In this document: in pieces, positions 10,847 through 22,900 of the stretch
Layout of the letters: each line of letters begins with the position of its first letter
How positions within the stretch are numbered: position 1 is the first letter of the stretch
Source: Tausonia pullulans
Lineage: Eukaryota > Basidiomycota > Tremellomycetes > Cystofilobasidiales > Mrakiaceae
Direction of reading: 5' to 3'
Assembly: GCA_951802195.1 (NCBI GenBank)
Contig: OX637639.1
Location: 322,501-386,500 of the forward strand
Length of the DNA: 64,000 bases
Notes under the pieces: model-generated
Told to the model about the DNA's origin: nothing
Databases searched by the model: none
The model's input: the letters and a program-made list of their open reading frames with translations, nothing else
Position numbers and translations under genes: made by a program

Positions 10847-12588
10847 TCATCCTTTCCGGGCTGCGCGCTCCCCCTCGAAAACCCTCAGCTTGTCCCACGC
10901 CGGGTCGCTGTCAACGTAACATCCCTTGAGCCATCTTTGGGGCTCTCCCGTGCCTTCCGCCCCCTCCGGGACGCCGACCTCCTCAAAGGGCCTCCGGGCG
11001 TGGAGAACGCGTCGGTTGTCAAAGATGACGCAGTCGCCCTCTTCGAGCCGGAGCTCGTGCCGGAGCGCATCGTCCATGATCTCCCGATCGAACGCTGAGA
11101 GAGCATCGAGCAGACCCGGCTCGGTCGAAGCGTACGGGATTGGTGCCTGGAAGGGTGGTGAGTAGTTGACGTGCGCCATTACGGGACTTTCGTCCGTCGG
11201 TGAGGAGCCAGGGGCGAGCTGGATGACCGGGTGGGAGAAGGTAAGGTGGTGGCCGTCGTTGAGATAGTGGTACGGGACCAGCGCTTTGCAGAGGAGAGCG
11301 AACGTCGAGGGCGACTTGAGCCGGAGTCGCTCGGCGGCGAGAAAAGAGTCGACGAAGTACGAAGCTCCGCCCATTGCACGAGAGCGCAGCGAATGGAGGA
11401 ACTGAAGGCCCGGCGGGTTCTCAAAGTAACTGAGGAGGATGAGAAGGTGGGCCTTGGTGTCAGTGAGCGATGGCTGGGGGCGACGAGTCTATGTCAGTGT
11501 CGAGCGTACAGGAGGTCCATATGCAAGCCAAGATCGAGATTCGTGTCTGACGGGGAGTGAGAGGTCCATTCGTGGCTGAAATTTCAGAAAAGGAGGCGAA
11601 AGGTCTCACAGGCGATGTTCCTGCTCTTCTTGCCTAGACTGCGGACGTCCCACAACTCGCCGTAGAACGTATGCCTGAGCTCGCCAATCCTGTTAGCGAG
11701 CCGTCGGAGCTCACACCGGTCTGAGTGTGTCTCCCTAGAGGGCACGCCTCGCAGGAAGAGGAGGCCGTGGGTGCGGAGCTGGGTAAGGGCCGCGTGGAGG
11801 GTGTCCTGGGAAGTGGCGAACTCGTCGTAGGGGAGGAAGAGGGCCGGCGAGTCGGCGACGAGCGAGGCCGCCGTCCAGGGCGCTGGTCGGGCGAGCGCGG
11901 GCACGGGGACGAAGGTTGCCGAGGCCGAGTGCTGGGCCAGCAGGGAGATTGGGAGGATCGACGTGAGAGGCAGATGCGAGCTGACGCGAGGGAGAAGGCC
12001 TCCAGTCGACCAGCGGATGGCGAGGGCTGTGCCCAGGGATGGGGGGAGCAGAGGGTCACCGGCCGGAATTATCCGGAGGGCCGGGGTCGGTGATCCGTCG
12101 AGGTCGAGGGCGAGGTCGGGGCGGACGTCGCCCGAGCGATGCTGCTTCTGCCTTGTGTCTGGGTGGATTGACGCTGGCGATACGTCCCAGTCCCTGAGCC
12201 AGCGAGCGTCGAATCGGGTCCCCTTGAGGAGGCCGAGCTCGGGAGCAGACACCTCGAAGACAATGGGGCTGTCGCCGTTGGCGAAGGCCTCGACGGTGAC
12301 GCCGTGGCCGCGAGCGGCTGCGAGCGAACGAGGGCGCCGTTTGATACGGGACCCCTCATCTGCTTCTGGCTCTGGCGTGCTCGAAGAGGGAGCGACGGTA
12401 GCGGCGGACCCGTAGGACCGGCGATGAGAGAGCGAGGAGGTGGTGGTGCAGCTGGTTGCCCGACTCGTCTCAGTCGAGGTTGACAGGGACGACAGGCGAG
12501 AGAGGGCGATGGAACGAGTTGACCGAGTGGTAGTGATGTGGGTGAATCGGAGAAGGCGGTGTGCGAGAGCCGGGTGTGGTGCTGGCAT
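10847..12588 (-). CDS. TauD-type Fe(II)/2-oxoglutarate dioxygenase of the gamma-butyrobetaine/trimethyllysine hydroxylase family
   Basis: Three exons: 11610-12588, 11510-11546 (37 nt) and 10847-11429. The middle join gives NIAYTNLDLGLHMDLLYFEN, matching the NIAYT...LHtDLlY patch of carnitine-pathway hydroxylases, with HxD as iron ligands. PPGLQFLHSL follows, and the distal His lies in DNRRVLHARRPFE. The Arg/Ser/Thr-rich N-terminus (MPAPHPALAHRLLRFTHITT) looks like a mitochondrial presequence. The N-terminal DUF971-like domain is recognisable as DARWLRDWDVSPASIHPDTR, but the cysteines usual there (WLRDnCxC..C.HP) are absent. The protein is about 540 residues, longer than typical relatives. Sequence alone cannot say whether it acts on trimethyllysine (first step of carnitine synthesis) or gamma-butyrobetaine (last step). 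Confidence 0.82.
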
Positions 12589-12816
12589 GGTGTCCTGCGG
12601 TAGTTGTCGTTAGATGGTGGGTAACCGGGTCCCCTGAGCCTGACGCGTCTGTTTCTTCCTTCAGGGGCGTTTCTCTTGGCCGCATGTCCGGCGACCCAAG
12701 CGGCCGCGGAGTCGAGTCCCCTCTATCCGCCGTCTCCCATCCTCCATCCGTCAACATCGTCAATTCTCCCTCCTCGTAACCTCACCTCCCCCCCTCCCTT
12801 CTCCCCTCCACGCGCC

Positions 12817-15800
12817 ATGTCTCTCCCCAGAGGCATCGTCGACCCCAACCGCACGCCGCGCCCCCATCTGGACCCTCTGCCCGAGGACGACCACCCGGAG
12901 GCCGTCCCTCCGAGCTCGCTCGACATCGTCTTCTCCTGTGAGCTCCTGACCTCACACGACCACCGCGCAACGCCCTCTTGGCTTGGGTTGAGCTGACTGG
13001 GTCTTTCCTTCTCTCGCCCTTGCCTTAGTCGCCCGGTCCCAGTACAACTTCTATGGCTCCCAACTCGTACGTTTTGCTCGTCTTCCCTTCCTCCGACCGC
13101 GGTGGAATCAATCCCGCGGCGGAGAATTCGACGCGTCTCACTCCTTATCGTGCCCCCCGATCCAACGCCCTTCAATCTCACCTGCCCTTGGCTAACATTC
13201 TTCCCTTGCGAATACCCGCCTGATTATCGTGCTCCCTTGTCTCTCTTCTCGTTGGTCCTCCTTGATAGCCTTCTTCGCCTTCCTTCGTTCGCTACCAGGA
13301 CCCGGAGATGGCCGGCGAGTACTTCGACACCGACGACGAGGACGAGGATGATGACGACTGGCAGCGCGGCCACCGCCCCGGGGAAAGCTCGATTACAGAT
13401 CCTCTTTGGTCCGACGCCGGTGACCACACTCTTGAGGAGGAGGAGGAGCCCGTATCGGACGATGAAGACGCCGGCGGCCAGAGAAGGGCGAGCTTCGGCG
13501 GGCCGATTACCGACGGCGATAACCTGACGCCCATGCCCCTCGACGCGTCTCGCGACGGTCAAGCGAGCTACGGCTTCCCAAGCGGGCCCTCAGCGCCGGA
13601 TCATCGTCAGACGACCGACTCATCCGAGCCTTCGCCCGTTGTCTCGCCGCGGTCATCCGCCGTACTCCCCTCGTCTCTCTCAGCGTCGCCCAACGTCGCG
13701 AGTGGCTCCCTCCGACCCGACATCCATTTCGCTCTCCCGGCCGTCTCACCCCGCCAGCTGCGCGAGACTTCAGAGCGCACCCCTCTCCTCACCTCCGGTG
13801 GCGCCGAGCATCCTCGCCATCTCTCCGTCTTCCTCAGCAGGCGAGCCTCAGCCATCTCCCACCGCTCCACCGACAGCGCGACGGGAGGCCGTCAGGGGGG
13901 TCAGTCGGGCTTCAGCACGCGGACCCGGAGGGGCTCCATCGGCACCATCAACACAATCAAGCAGCTCGGCAAACGTTCCAAGCTCGCCGCAGGCACATCG
14001 ACCTTTGGCCAGACGGTGCGCCTGTTTGCTCATCTCATTTTGTCGCCTGAGCTCTCCTCGCTGACGTCAGTGTGTGTTCTTCCCTCCCTTGCGCAGCTCT
14101 TCAACGCCATCGCCTGTCTCGTCGGCGTCGGTCTCCTCAGCGAGGCGCTTGCCTTTTCCTATGCAGGCTGGGTCGGCGGCACGGCCCTGCTGCTGTACTT
14201 TGCCTTCCTGACCAACCATACGTGAGTAAAGCTTTGCCTGTCCCTTGACGTGATGAGTTGCTGACGCGCCTGCATCGACATCGTCTCTCGCAGGGCGAAG
14301 CTGCTAGCAGGTGTTATTCGGACGGATCCAACACTTCATTCCTACTCGGACATCTCGCGTAAAGCCTTCGGCCCTCGCGGACTGGCCGTCATCAACTTTC
14401 TGTGCGTTCGCCGTCCAGTCGGCCCCTCTCAGTGTGCACCGTCTTTTGACTGATGATCTCCTGCCTCCGGATCTGCTTTTCTCATCAAAGGTTTTGCATG
14501 GAACTCTTCTCAGTCGCGGTCGCCCTCATGGTCCTTCTCGGCGACACCCTAGCTGCGGCGCTTGGTATCTTTAGCGCAAACATTTGGAAGGTCATCGGCC
14601 TCTGCGTGTGAGTCTAGCCGCACCTTTGCAAGATTGCCTATTGACCATGAGAGAACGGTCAGTATTCTGCCCACTGTCTTCCTTCCTCTTCGTCTCCTCT
14701 CCTTCACCTCTCTCATCGGTGTCATGGGGACCTTCACCCTCCTAATCTCGGTCCTCATCGACTCGCTCGTTAAGGCCGAGTACCCCGGCTCGATCCGGGA
14801 CCCAGCCCCTACGAGCCTGGGCCCTATGTGGAGCCAGCTTCCACTCAGCTTTGGTCTTCTGCTCGCTGGCTTCAGTGGGCATGCCGTTGTGCCAAGTCTA
14901 GCGCGCGATATGGCTGAGCCCGAGCGTTTCGACTCGGTGAGTCACACAGAGTTTCTCATCCTCGTGATGAGGCTGAGATGCTGATTGAAGACCCTTTGTA
15001 GATGATCGATCTCGCCTATGTAAGCAATGCCAAAGGTCCGTCGCATCGACGAGCAAACAGTGCTGACTCCTGTCGCACTTTCAGATAATTACAACCGGAA
15101 TCTACATGCTCGCAGGTGGCCTTGGCTACCTGATGTGGGGTAACGATGTACGTGGATGTTCCTCCTCAAACCCTCGACATCGTACTAATCGGCTTTGAGA
15201 CACGCTTGCAGGTCAGCGACGAAGTGAGCAGCAAGCAAGCTTCATCCTAGAATCCTCCGAGCAGCACTAATTACAATCTCTGTCCTTAGATTACGAAAGA
15301 TCTTGCCCGGACTCCAGGTTTCCCTCCTCTACTCAACCAGATTGCCCTCTGGACAATCGTCCTCAACCCCGTGACCAAGTTTGCCCTCGCCACTCGCCCG
15401 GTATGTTGGGAAGGATACTAGCCTAGCGGTGCCTCGGTGCAAGGCTGATAGGCTCGCGCGCTCAGGTCAACATGACCCTCGAGTCGCTTCTCGGTCTTGA
15501 GTTGCACTCGAAGCAAATCGGCAATCCCTTCACGAGCCGGCGATCGGCATTTGTCTGGATTGAGCGAACTGTCTTGACCCTAGCCGCCCTCGGAACTGCT
15601 ATCATTCTTCCCAATTTTGATAGGTGCGATGACCTCTTGTCCGATCTCGCTCTTCGACTAGCTGACGGAGCTGCCCCTTCCCTCGCATTTTCACAGGTTG
15701 ATGGCCTTCCTCGGATCTTTCTCCGGTACGTGAGCCTTCTTGTCTTTCTAGCCCTGGGACCAGCTGCTGACACAGACTATTGGCAGCCTTCCTCATCTGC

Positions 15801-16029
15801 GCCATCATCCCGCTTCAGGCGCACTCGATCCTGATCAAGAAGAGTTCTGGCGCCTTCATGCGCGACCGCGTGCTTTTCCTCATCTCGGTGATTCTATCAA
15901 CGCCAGAAACTCTGCCGGCATTGGTCCCCTGGCTGATGCTCTGAACCCCGGCAGGTCGTGATGATGGTCATCGGAACGATCTGGGTGTTCGCAGGCAAGG
16001 CGGCCGACGAGGTCGTCGTCGATCCTTGA
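12817..16029 (+). CDS. AVT1-like vacuolar amino-acid transporter (AAAP family)
   Basis: The start is MSLPRGIVDPNRTPRPHLDP. A long acidic, Ser-rich cytosolic N-terminus (to about 13960) precedes the transporter core, which begins FNAIACLVGVGLLSEALAFS. Clear family matches follow: SYAGWVGGTALLLYFAFLTN, RTDPTLHSYSDISRKAFGPR, LLGDTLAAALGIF, FTSLIGVMGTFTLLISVLID, LLLAGFSGHAVVPSLARDM, GYLMWGND-VSDE-ITKDL, LNPVTKFALATRP, and a C-terminus ending GKAADEVVVDP. The order and wording match yeast Avt1, a vacuolar H+/amino-acid antiporter for large neutral residues. I infer about eleven membrane segments. The gene has about a dozen introns, including exons of 18 nt (15002-15019, MIDLAY) and 12 nt (15212-15223, VSDE). 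Confidence 0.9.
15212..15223 (+). other. 12-nt microexon of the AVT1-like gene
   Basis: The bases GTCAGCGACGAA sit between ...TTGCAG and GTGAGCAG and encode VSDE. Together with its neighbours this makes WGND-VSDE-ITKD, which aligns with GNLVKDEITK of yeast Avt1. Dropping it would keep frame but delete residues conserved in length. Confidence 0.85.
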
Positions 16030-16432
16030 GAGAATCCCGAACGCGGATAGAACACAGAGATAGCACGAACGGCATGTCGAAGGATCTATTATCAGTTTGG
16101 CATGATAACCATGTCCATCTCCTCACGACGCGACGCGATGGTGCACGAAAGAAGATGACTGGCTGTCCCACGCCAGCGGCAGCGTGACCGGCGGGGAAAC
16201 GCGTGTGGTCTGAGATTCTCCGACGTTCCAGCCTGGCTCCCGACCACCATCATCTCAAAGCGCGGCATCTCGCTCGTCTTATCTTCTCTCACTTCATTCC
16301 TCTGCGACGGACAGGCCTCACCCAGAAACCAGACTACCACTCCACTTGTCTTCTCCCTTGGGGCGAGGCAAGCCAACACCACTCTCGGACCCACCCGCGG
16401 CGTCATCAGTCGCCTCCTCTCAGCCCAGCACC
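16030..16432. other. Intergenic region, AVT1-like 3' side / golgin promoter
   Basis: About 400 bases between two + strand genes. Open frames on both strands here are short and start mostly at non-ATG codons. The segment upstream of 16433 is CT-rich (CTCTCACTTCATTCC and similar), a usual pre-start signature in this window. Nothing else is seen. Confidence 0.4.
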
Positions 16433-19400
16433 ATGGCGCCCATGTCACTCTCAGACCGGCTCAAGCTGGCAGCAACAAATCAGCACGCCTCAACAACTGC
16501 TACCTCATCCTCCTCATCCTCCGACAAGTCTTCCGAAGCCGACTCTTCCGCGTCCCCTGCCTCAGCCGGGACCCATGCTTCCGCCACGACCTTGACTCAA
16601 CGACCCAACTCTGAACCCTCGGATGCTGCTCCTGCGGCAACTTCTCGAGCTTCTCTCGAAGGCAGCTTGCCGTCGTTCCATCTTCCTGCTCTCCCATCGC
16701 TCAACCTCTCCAGCTCGTTCTCCGGTTTCGGTCGCAGAGCGCCTGCCGCCGCCGCAGGGAAGTCAGCCGTATTGGCGCCCAAGAGCGCGTCCTCCCAGCA
16801 GCCCCAGACTCCCTCGGATGTAGCGAGTCCCATTCCTCAGACGTCGACAGGCGAGCGGCCCTCGACGCCCCTTGCCCACTTTGCGCTGGGTACGCCCGAC
16901 GACTCACGGGCGCCGAGTCCTGGCATCAAGCCCACGGTTGGTGAGGTGAAGGGGGACCGGGACCCACTGTTGGTCCCTCTGCCTCCCTCGCCGAGGCATG
17001 TCGTTCTACCGCTGCCGAGTCCAGCGGAGGACCGCGCACTAGCTGGGGTGGAGGAACCTGAGTCTGAGCCTGAACCTGAACCTGAACCTGAAGCCAAGGA
17101 GGAGGAAGTTGCCGATCGCGACGCATCGTCAGCGGCAGCTATCCCTGCCGAGTCACCGCTCGAGACGGCGCGTGACAGTGCGCCCGCCACGACGACAACT
17201 GAGTTGAAGGATGCGAGGGCGTTGCAGGAGCGGGTTCGCGAACTCGAAGCGAAGGTGTCCCGTGAGTGCTACCCTTGCCTTTCCTCGCCTTGACACCCCG
17301 TCATGGTTCTGATCTCTGCCGCGTCGCGTCCCTCTGATGGGCAGAGCTGGAATCTCGCGAGTCGCAGGCGTCCGCGATCCTCCGTGAGCTGACGCCTCTG
17401 GAGGGCATCGGTGACGCTGAGGGCCTGCGCGACCACCTCAGCAATATTAGCTCGAAGGCCGAGGTGAGCGCTAGTAGGCCGGCCCCAGTTTCGATGCAAG
17501 ACGGCGCTGACTCGTCATTCCCTCCGATAGATGAGCCTCAAGGAGATCAAGCGACTTAACGGCCAGATTGAACGTAAGCTTGCCTCAATCGCCTGATCCA
17601 CACCAGGGACTCTGGCTGACAACCCATATGTGAGGTCCTGAAAGTCCAGGAAGGACGAATTGAAGAGTTGCGAGAAACGCACGGCCTCGAGTCCAAGTCT
17701 CGGTCCACCGAGCTCGAGACGAACCGCTCGGCCTTCATCAGCGCGAAGGCCTCGCTCGCAAGCATGACGACCGAACGCGACGCCCTGAAGCAGGAAGTGA
17801 CGTCCCTCAAAGTCGACGTCACCAAGGCGAAGGCTTCGGCGAAGGAAGAGGAGGAGAAACGAACAAAGGCCATTTCGCTCCTCAAGACTGTGCGCCAGAA
17901 ACTCGTCAAGGCCGACCAAGTCAAGGATGAGGCCCTTGCGGACCGGGAGGCGATGCGGCTCTCCGTGATTGCAAAGGAGTCCGAAGCCAAGGCCGAGGGC
18001 GACAAAATCCGGGCGGATTTGGAGCGCGTCAAGGCTGAGCGGGAGAAGGACGTTCGCGGGCTCCGGGAAAAGTTCGAGGTTGAGGTCAAGGGGCTTCGTA
18101 CCGGTTTTGAGCGTGAGAACAAGGCGCGGCGTGAGGAGGCGGAGCTCAAGGCTGTCACTATCGCGGTGAGTGGCAAACGACTTGCAGATGGCGATCCAGT
18201 TCACCACAACTGACGATGTCGAATGTTTATCGACAGGCCACGCATGCCAAGGAAATCCAAGTCCTCCGCGGTCGAATCTCCACTCTCCAGACGACGGTCG
18301 ACGACCTCACGACGCAGAAGACCTCGCTCTTCGACCAGCTTCAGGCCCGCCAGGCCGAGCTCGAACTCGCAACTTCGGAGAAGTCGGCCGTCTCGCTCCA
18401 GCTGAGCGAGGCCCAGTTTCAATTGCGGGAAACGAGCGAGCGAGCCTCAACTCTCGAGGAGGAGCTAGCCGACGCTCGTCGACGCGCCTCGGCTCCAGCG
18501 ACGTCTCTCAATGGTGCCAGCCCGGCCTCGTCCGCCGAGACCTCCGTTGCTACGAGCCGACAGCTTGCTTCGGCCGCTTTGGCGTATGAGTCGAAGCTCT
18601 CGGATCTGAGGACTCGGATCAGTCGGCTGGAGACAGAACGGGCGGAAGCAGAGGAGGAGTGGAGCAGGAACGTCCAGGAACGGACCAAAGAGGTTGAGCG
18701 CCTGCGTAGAGTCACGGACGACAAGGACCGTGAGTACGAGGAGGCTGTGCGGAGCAGGCGAGCGAGGGAGGAGAGAGTCTACGACCTCGAGAAGGAGAGG
18801 GAGACGCTCGCGAAGGAGGTCGAGAGGGAGAGGAGGAAGGGCGAGGAGGGCTGGGAGAGGATGCGAAAGGTGGCCGATGAAGAGGTCCGTCCTGGCTTCT
18901 TTGACTTACCTGCGCTGTGTGTTTGCTCAAGCTCGCTGATCTCTGCTGTCGACGGACTTCTCTGTCAGGCCGCCGCACGAGAGGAGATCAAAGACCTTGC
19001 GACCAAGATCTCATCCCTCGAGACGTCGCTCGCTGAGTCCAAGACGCAGCTTCAGACGCTCCGCCAGTCTTCACGAGTCAGTCGACCTCCAGCCAAGTAC
19101 TCACTCGAGATGAGAAGTCTGTCTGATGATTGGCCGAGGCCCCGTGCTCTCCCCCACAGACGCTCAAGGAAGAGTTGCGAAAGGTACAATCGTCGGCGCT
19201 GCTCCTCGAGAAGCAGCGGAACCCAGGCGTCGGATACTGGTCGCAGCGCAATGGATCAATCAGCGAGGAGATCAACACCGAGTCGGTGACCTCGCCGATG
19301 GGTGGATCCAAGACCCCGAGCGAGGCAGGTACGGTCGCGGCATCACCCCCGCCCGAAGAGGAAGTCAATCTCGAGGTGAGCATCATGTTCCTTCTTCTCC

Positions 19401-19580
19401 GTCGCCCGCAAGTCGTGACTGATCGATTCGCGTGTTCGCCTTCCTCTTCAGTACCTTCGGAACGTCATCATTCAGTTCCTCGAGCACAAGGAGATGCGGG
19501 CCAACCTCGTGCGCGTGCTCAGTGTGATTCTGCACTTCACGCCTCAAGAGACAAGACGACTGGTCGCCGGTGTCTCGTGA
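16433..19580 (+). CDS. GRIP-domain golgin (Imh1-type Golgi coiled-coil tether)
   Basis: The product starts MAPMSLSDRLKLAATNQHAS. A Ser/Pro/Ala-rich region follows (to about 17180), with a short EPEPEPEPE run. From about 17200 to 19080 it is nearly continuous coiled coil, with heptad-like, Glu/Lys/Arg-rich text such as REEAELKAVTIA and VERERRKGEEGWERMRK. After a linker, the last exon (19452-19580) reads YLRNVIIQFLEHKEMRANLV, RVLSVILHFTPQETRRL. This is a GRIP domain, with the leading Tyr that binds Arl1-GTP in the family. It therefore likely tethers vesicles at the trans-Golgi. At least seven introns interrupt the coiled coil. The stop is followed within ten bases by a 19-G run. Confidence 0.88.
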
Positions 19581-19952
19581 GGTGGAGAGGGGGGGGGGGG
19601 GGGGGGGAGTGAGAAGAATGTGCAATGGTGAATTTTTAAAAAGTCACAGATGGTCGCAGAGACGGTTGGGCTCTACTTATGAAGACTTGTACGATGGAGC
19701 AAACTCAGAGGCTCGTCGAGGAAGGAGGGGGCAAATGAAACCACAGATGAGGGGATAGAAGGAATGAAAAGAATGGGAGAGGAAGGTCGCAAATGGGAAC
19801 GAAGAAGATGGATATCAAAGAGAACAAGGTAAGCAGTGGGTCGGACCGGAAAGAGTTCAGGCAGGAGAAAAAGAGTTCGAAAGGAAGAGAGAAGGAAAGA
19901 GGGTGGGATGGAGGAAGAAAGAAGAAATAAGGGGGATGAGAGTGAGTGTGAA
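19581..19952. other. Convergent intergenic region with a 19-base poly-G tract
   Basis: The 372 bases separate the tail-to-tail golgin and Sec7 genes. A run of 19 G (19589-19607) begins eight bases after the golgin stop. The rest is A/G-rich on the + strand (GGAAGAGAGAAGGAAAGAGG type), i.e. pyrimidine-rich on the minus strand, and probably holds both 3' UTRs. Confidence 0.5.
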
Positions 19953-22900
19953 TCAAGTTGGCAGCTGCTTCGAGATCTGCCTGGCCACATCCGATGCGCT
20001 CCTCGCCCTCCGGCCCACGCTAGCCCGCCTCTCGAAGCGCTGGAGCCTCGTCGCCGGGCCAGAGACAGTCCCCGCGGCGTCAGCGTTCTCATCCGCATCA
20101 AGCTGCCACTTCTGCTCGTGGTTGATCTCTGAAAGTGCAGCGCGAGCGCGCATGCCGTCGACACTCTCTCTCTTGAGCCGGAGCGAGATGCGTCGGACAG
20201 ACTCCGTCGGGAGGTGGGCAAGCGAGACGCGCTTGGCCGCTCGGGTTGCGTTCCAGTCCTCGGCACTCTCGAGGGACTGAATCCTGTCCTTGTCCCCACC
20301 GCGTCTAGACGCAGTGCCAGCCGAGGGGGAAGCATCGGTGGGAAGGCCGTTGTCCACAAGGAGCTGCGGCGAAGGAGGCGTGTTGGCGTCAAGCGGTTGA
20401 GGCCACGTTGAGGGCGAAGGGACGTAGGCAGCGCCAGCCTCTCCTCCGTCGGAGTCAAGAGATGACCCGCCCAGATCCTCGATGGCTGAGTGGTAGGAAG
20501 CAATGCTCGACCGGACAGATGCCGAAGAAGCAGGCTGGCGGCCGCAAGCGGTGGACGGGATCGCAATGGGCTTAGAGTGATCAAGGCCGGTCCCTCGGGG
20601 TGGGGTGAGCCCCGTGTACTCGCTGACGTGCAAATCTGGGATGGCCATCGGTGAGTCGGGCCGGGGCCGAAAGGGATGAAGTCTCTCGGATGATCCAATG
20701 GGCGGGGTCGAAGCAAGTGAGCTCTGCGCAGCCTGGTGAGCGATGTGCTTGAGCGCCTTCCACGCCTCGGCCTCAATGGTGAGATCCTTGGCAAGGATCT
20801 CGCGGTAGCACCGCAGCCGGGCAAGCTCGATCCGCAGGTGGCGGACCCGTTTGGCTAAAGGGATAACGGCCATCTGAATGCGCTCCCGGGTGGCCGTCCG
20901 GAAAGGGGCGAGGACGGCAAGATTGCGAGCGACGCGGAGTTCACCGTTGAGATGGGCTTCCGTCGCGGCGATCTTCTCGTTCAAGCTGTCGACCTTGACC
21001 TTGATGGCCTCAGCTCGAGAGGCGTGGTACGTCGACGGTACGGGCTCGGGGCCGTTCGTCTCCGCCCTTGGGGGGGCATCAACCTCCTCGAACAAAGTCC
21101 TCGGCGGAGGCGCCCCATCAACGCTCGCAGACCTCAGCCGTCCAACAACGCCGGAGGAGGTAGCCTTAGTTCGTCCGGAAAGTGAGCTCTGGTTGAGAAG
21201 CCTTGCGGCGACGCCCCTCCCGGCGGCGAGCTCGGCCTTGACCTCCTTGAAGGCCGTCTCGAGCTGCTCGCCGCCCTCCTGGGTAGCAAACATCGGGTTC
21301 TCGAGGTCGATCTCGGGGGGCTTGGAGAGAGAACGCATGCGCGGACCAAAGAGGGGCGATTTTGACGTCGACGTCGCAGAGCGAGTGGGGATGGGCGGCG
21401 CAGGCGGCACGGGCGGGAGGGAAGACTGCCTCTTCGGCGAGCCTGTGGCGGATGACGTGTCGGAGAAAGGGCCCTGGAATCTGGGCTGGGGCGGCAGGCC
21501 TGAGGAAGTGAGTATTTCAGTGGCGTCAGCGATGAGCTTGAGGGTAGGCTTCTCCAGCTCGCTCGTCCACTCACGGTCAATCGGTGGGGAGTTGAACGAC
21601 GGACGCGACCCCAGCGAGGCGGTCGAGCCCGTACTCGGCCCAGGCGAAGGCGTCGCCTGGTCGATTGTCGCCGTCGACCTGAGCGCCCGGACGTGGGACG
21701 CAGCTGCCGCCGCGCCGGCCATCTGGGCCTGAGAGCCCGTCATGCCCATGCCTCGCATGCGGACCGAGGCCGTCTTGAACGCCGACGCATAGTTGATGCG
21801 CGACATCCACTCATTGAGCTCAAATTCGTCACTCGCTTGGAGCAGATACTGCCGTCCGTGTGGCATGACGAAGCGGAAGGCGTTTGGGTACTGTGTCGAT
21901 AAGTTTGCGTCAGTGAACGTCAGTGAACGCAACGAGTTGTTTGCAAGGGGTGAGCGTCAACGTACCTTGCTGTAGCTGGTATCGACGATGGCAATCGAGT
22001 CTTTGATCGAGAGCACCTCGTCCGGCTTGAACGACGCCATCCGCGGAAGCAGGACCTTGCTCGTCCCCATGGATGGCCGACCCGGCTCCCTCGACGCGTC
22101 ATTGGCCTCCTTGAGGAGGACGAGGGCCCATGTGGTGTCCTTGAAGAAAAGGAGCTGTGATCCCGTGAGCATGACGCTCCAGTCCTTCCACTTGCGGTTC
22201 GAGGCCTTCTTGCCGCCCTCACTGAGGTCCTCTTTCCGAGACTGGCATCCGCGAGAAGAGAGAGCGAATAATCAGTGGGACTCACATGGTGAAACTTGAG
22301 AAGAGTGAGCGGGAAAAGGAAAAAAAAAAAAAAAAAAAAAAAACGCGTACAAGGATGCCAAACTTAGAAAGCCGCAGCGTGTGCACCAGCTCAGCCTCGG
22401 AGGACGTCGAAGAGACCGTCTTGCCCGTAATGCTGCGCCTGATACTTCCTCCAGCCCCCGACGCAGAGATCTGAATCATGTCGGCCCTTTGGAAGACAGT
22501 GTGAAGCTCCTGCGTGTCAAACGCGCGCTTGCAGGTCCCATAATAGTCGAAGGGATCCTCCGGGGGGATGTGGGCAACGACCTCAGCGCGGAGGGTGTGG
22601 GTGAGATTGGAGGCGATGAGGTAGTAGGCGTCAACCTTGCCGTTCTTGCTGGATATAGACCCACCCGAAAGAAGAGAAGAGGTCGGAAGGGACGAGGGAG
22701 AGGGCTCAAAAGAGAAGGGCCGGATAGCGTTGATATCCGACTCATCCTCGACAAAGACGAATGGGGTGAAAGTGATGTTATCGAAGAACGTCTGGACGGA
22801 GACGAAAATGATTGTCCGTTAAAAAGAGGCACGTCTCGAGCCTAGAAAAGGGTTGATAAAAAATGCTCACGTCTAAGACCTCTGGCAGCACGCCATCCAT

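Noticed and set aside
13102-13527. Ser/Thr/Arg-rich frames overlapping the N-terminus of the AVT1-like gene
   Set aside because: Alternative-frame shadows. The acidic frame MAGEYFDTDDED joins upstream and downstream exons in phase.
19589-19607. Poly-G tract considered as telomere-like or assembly-gap filler
   Set aside because: It is a plain mononucleotide run between two intact genes, with similar runs elsewhere in the window.
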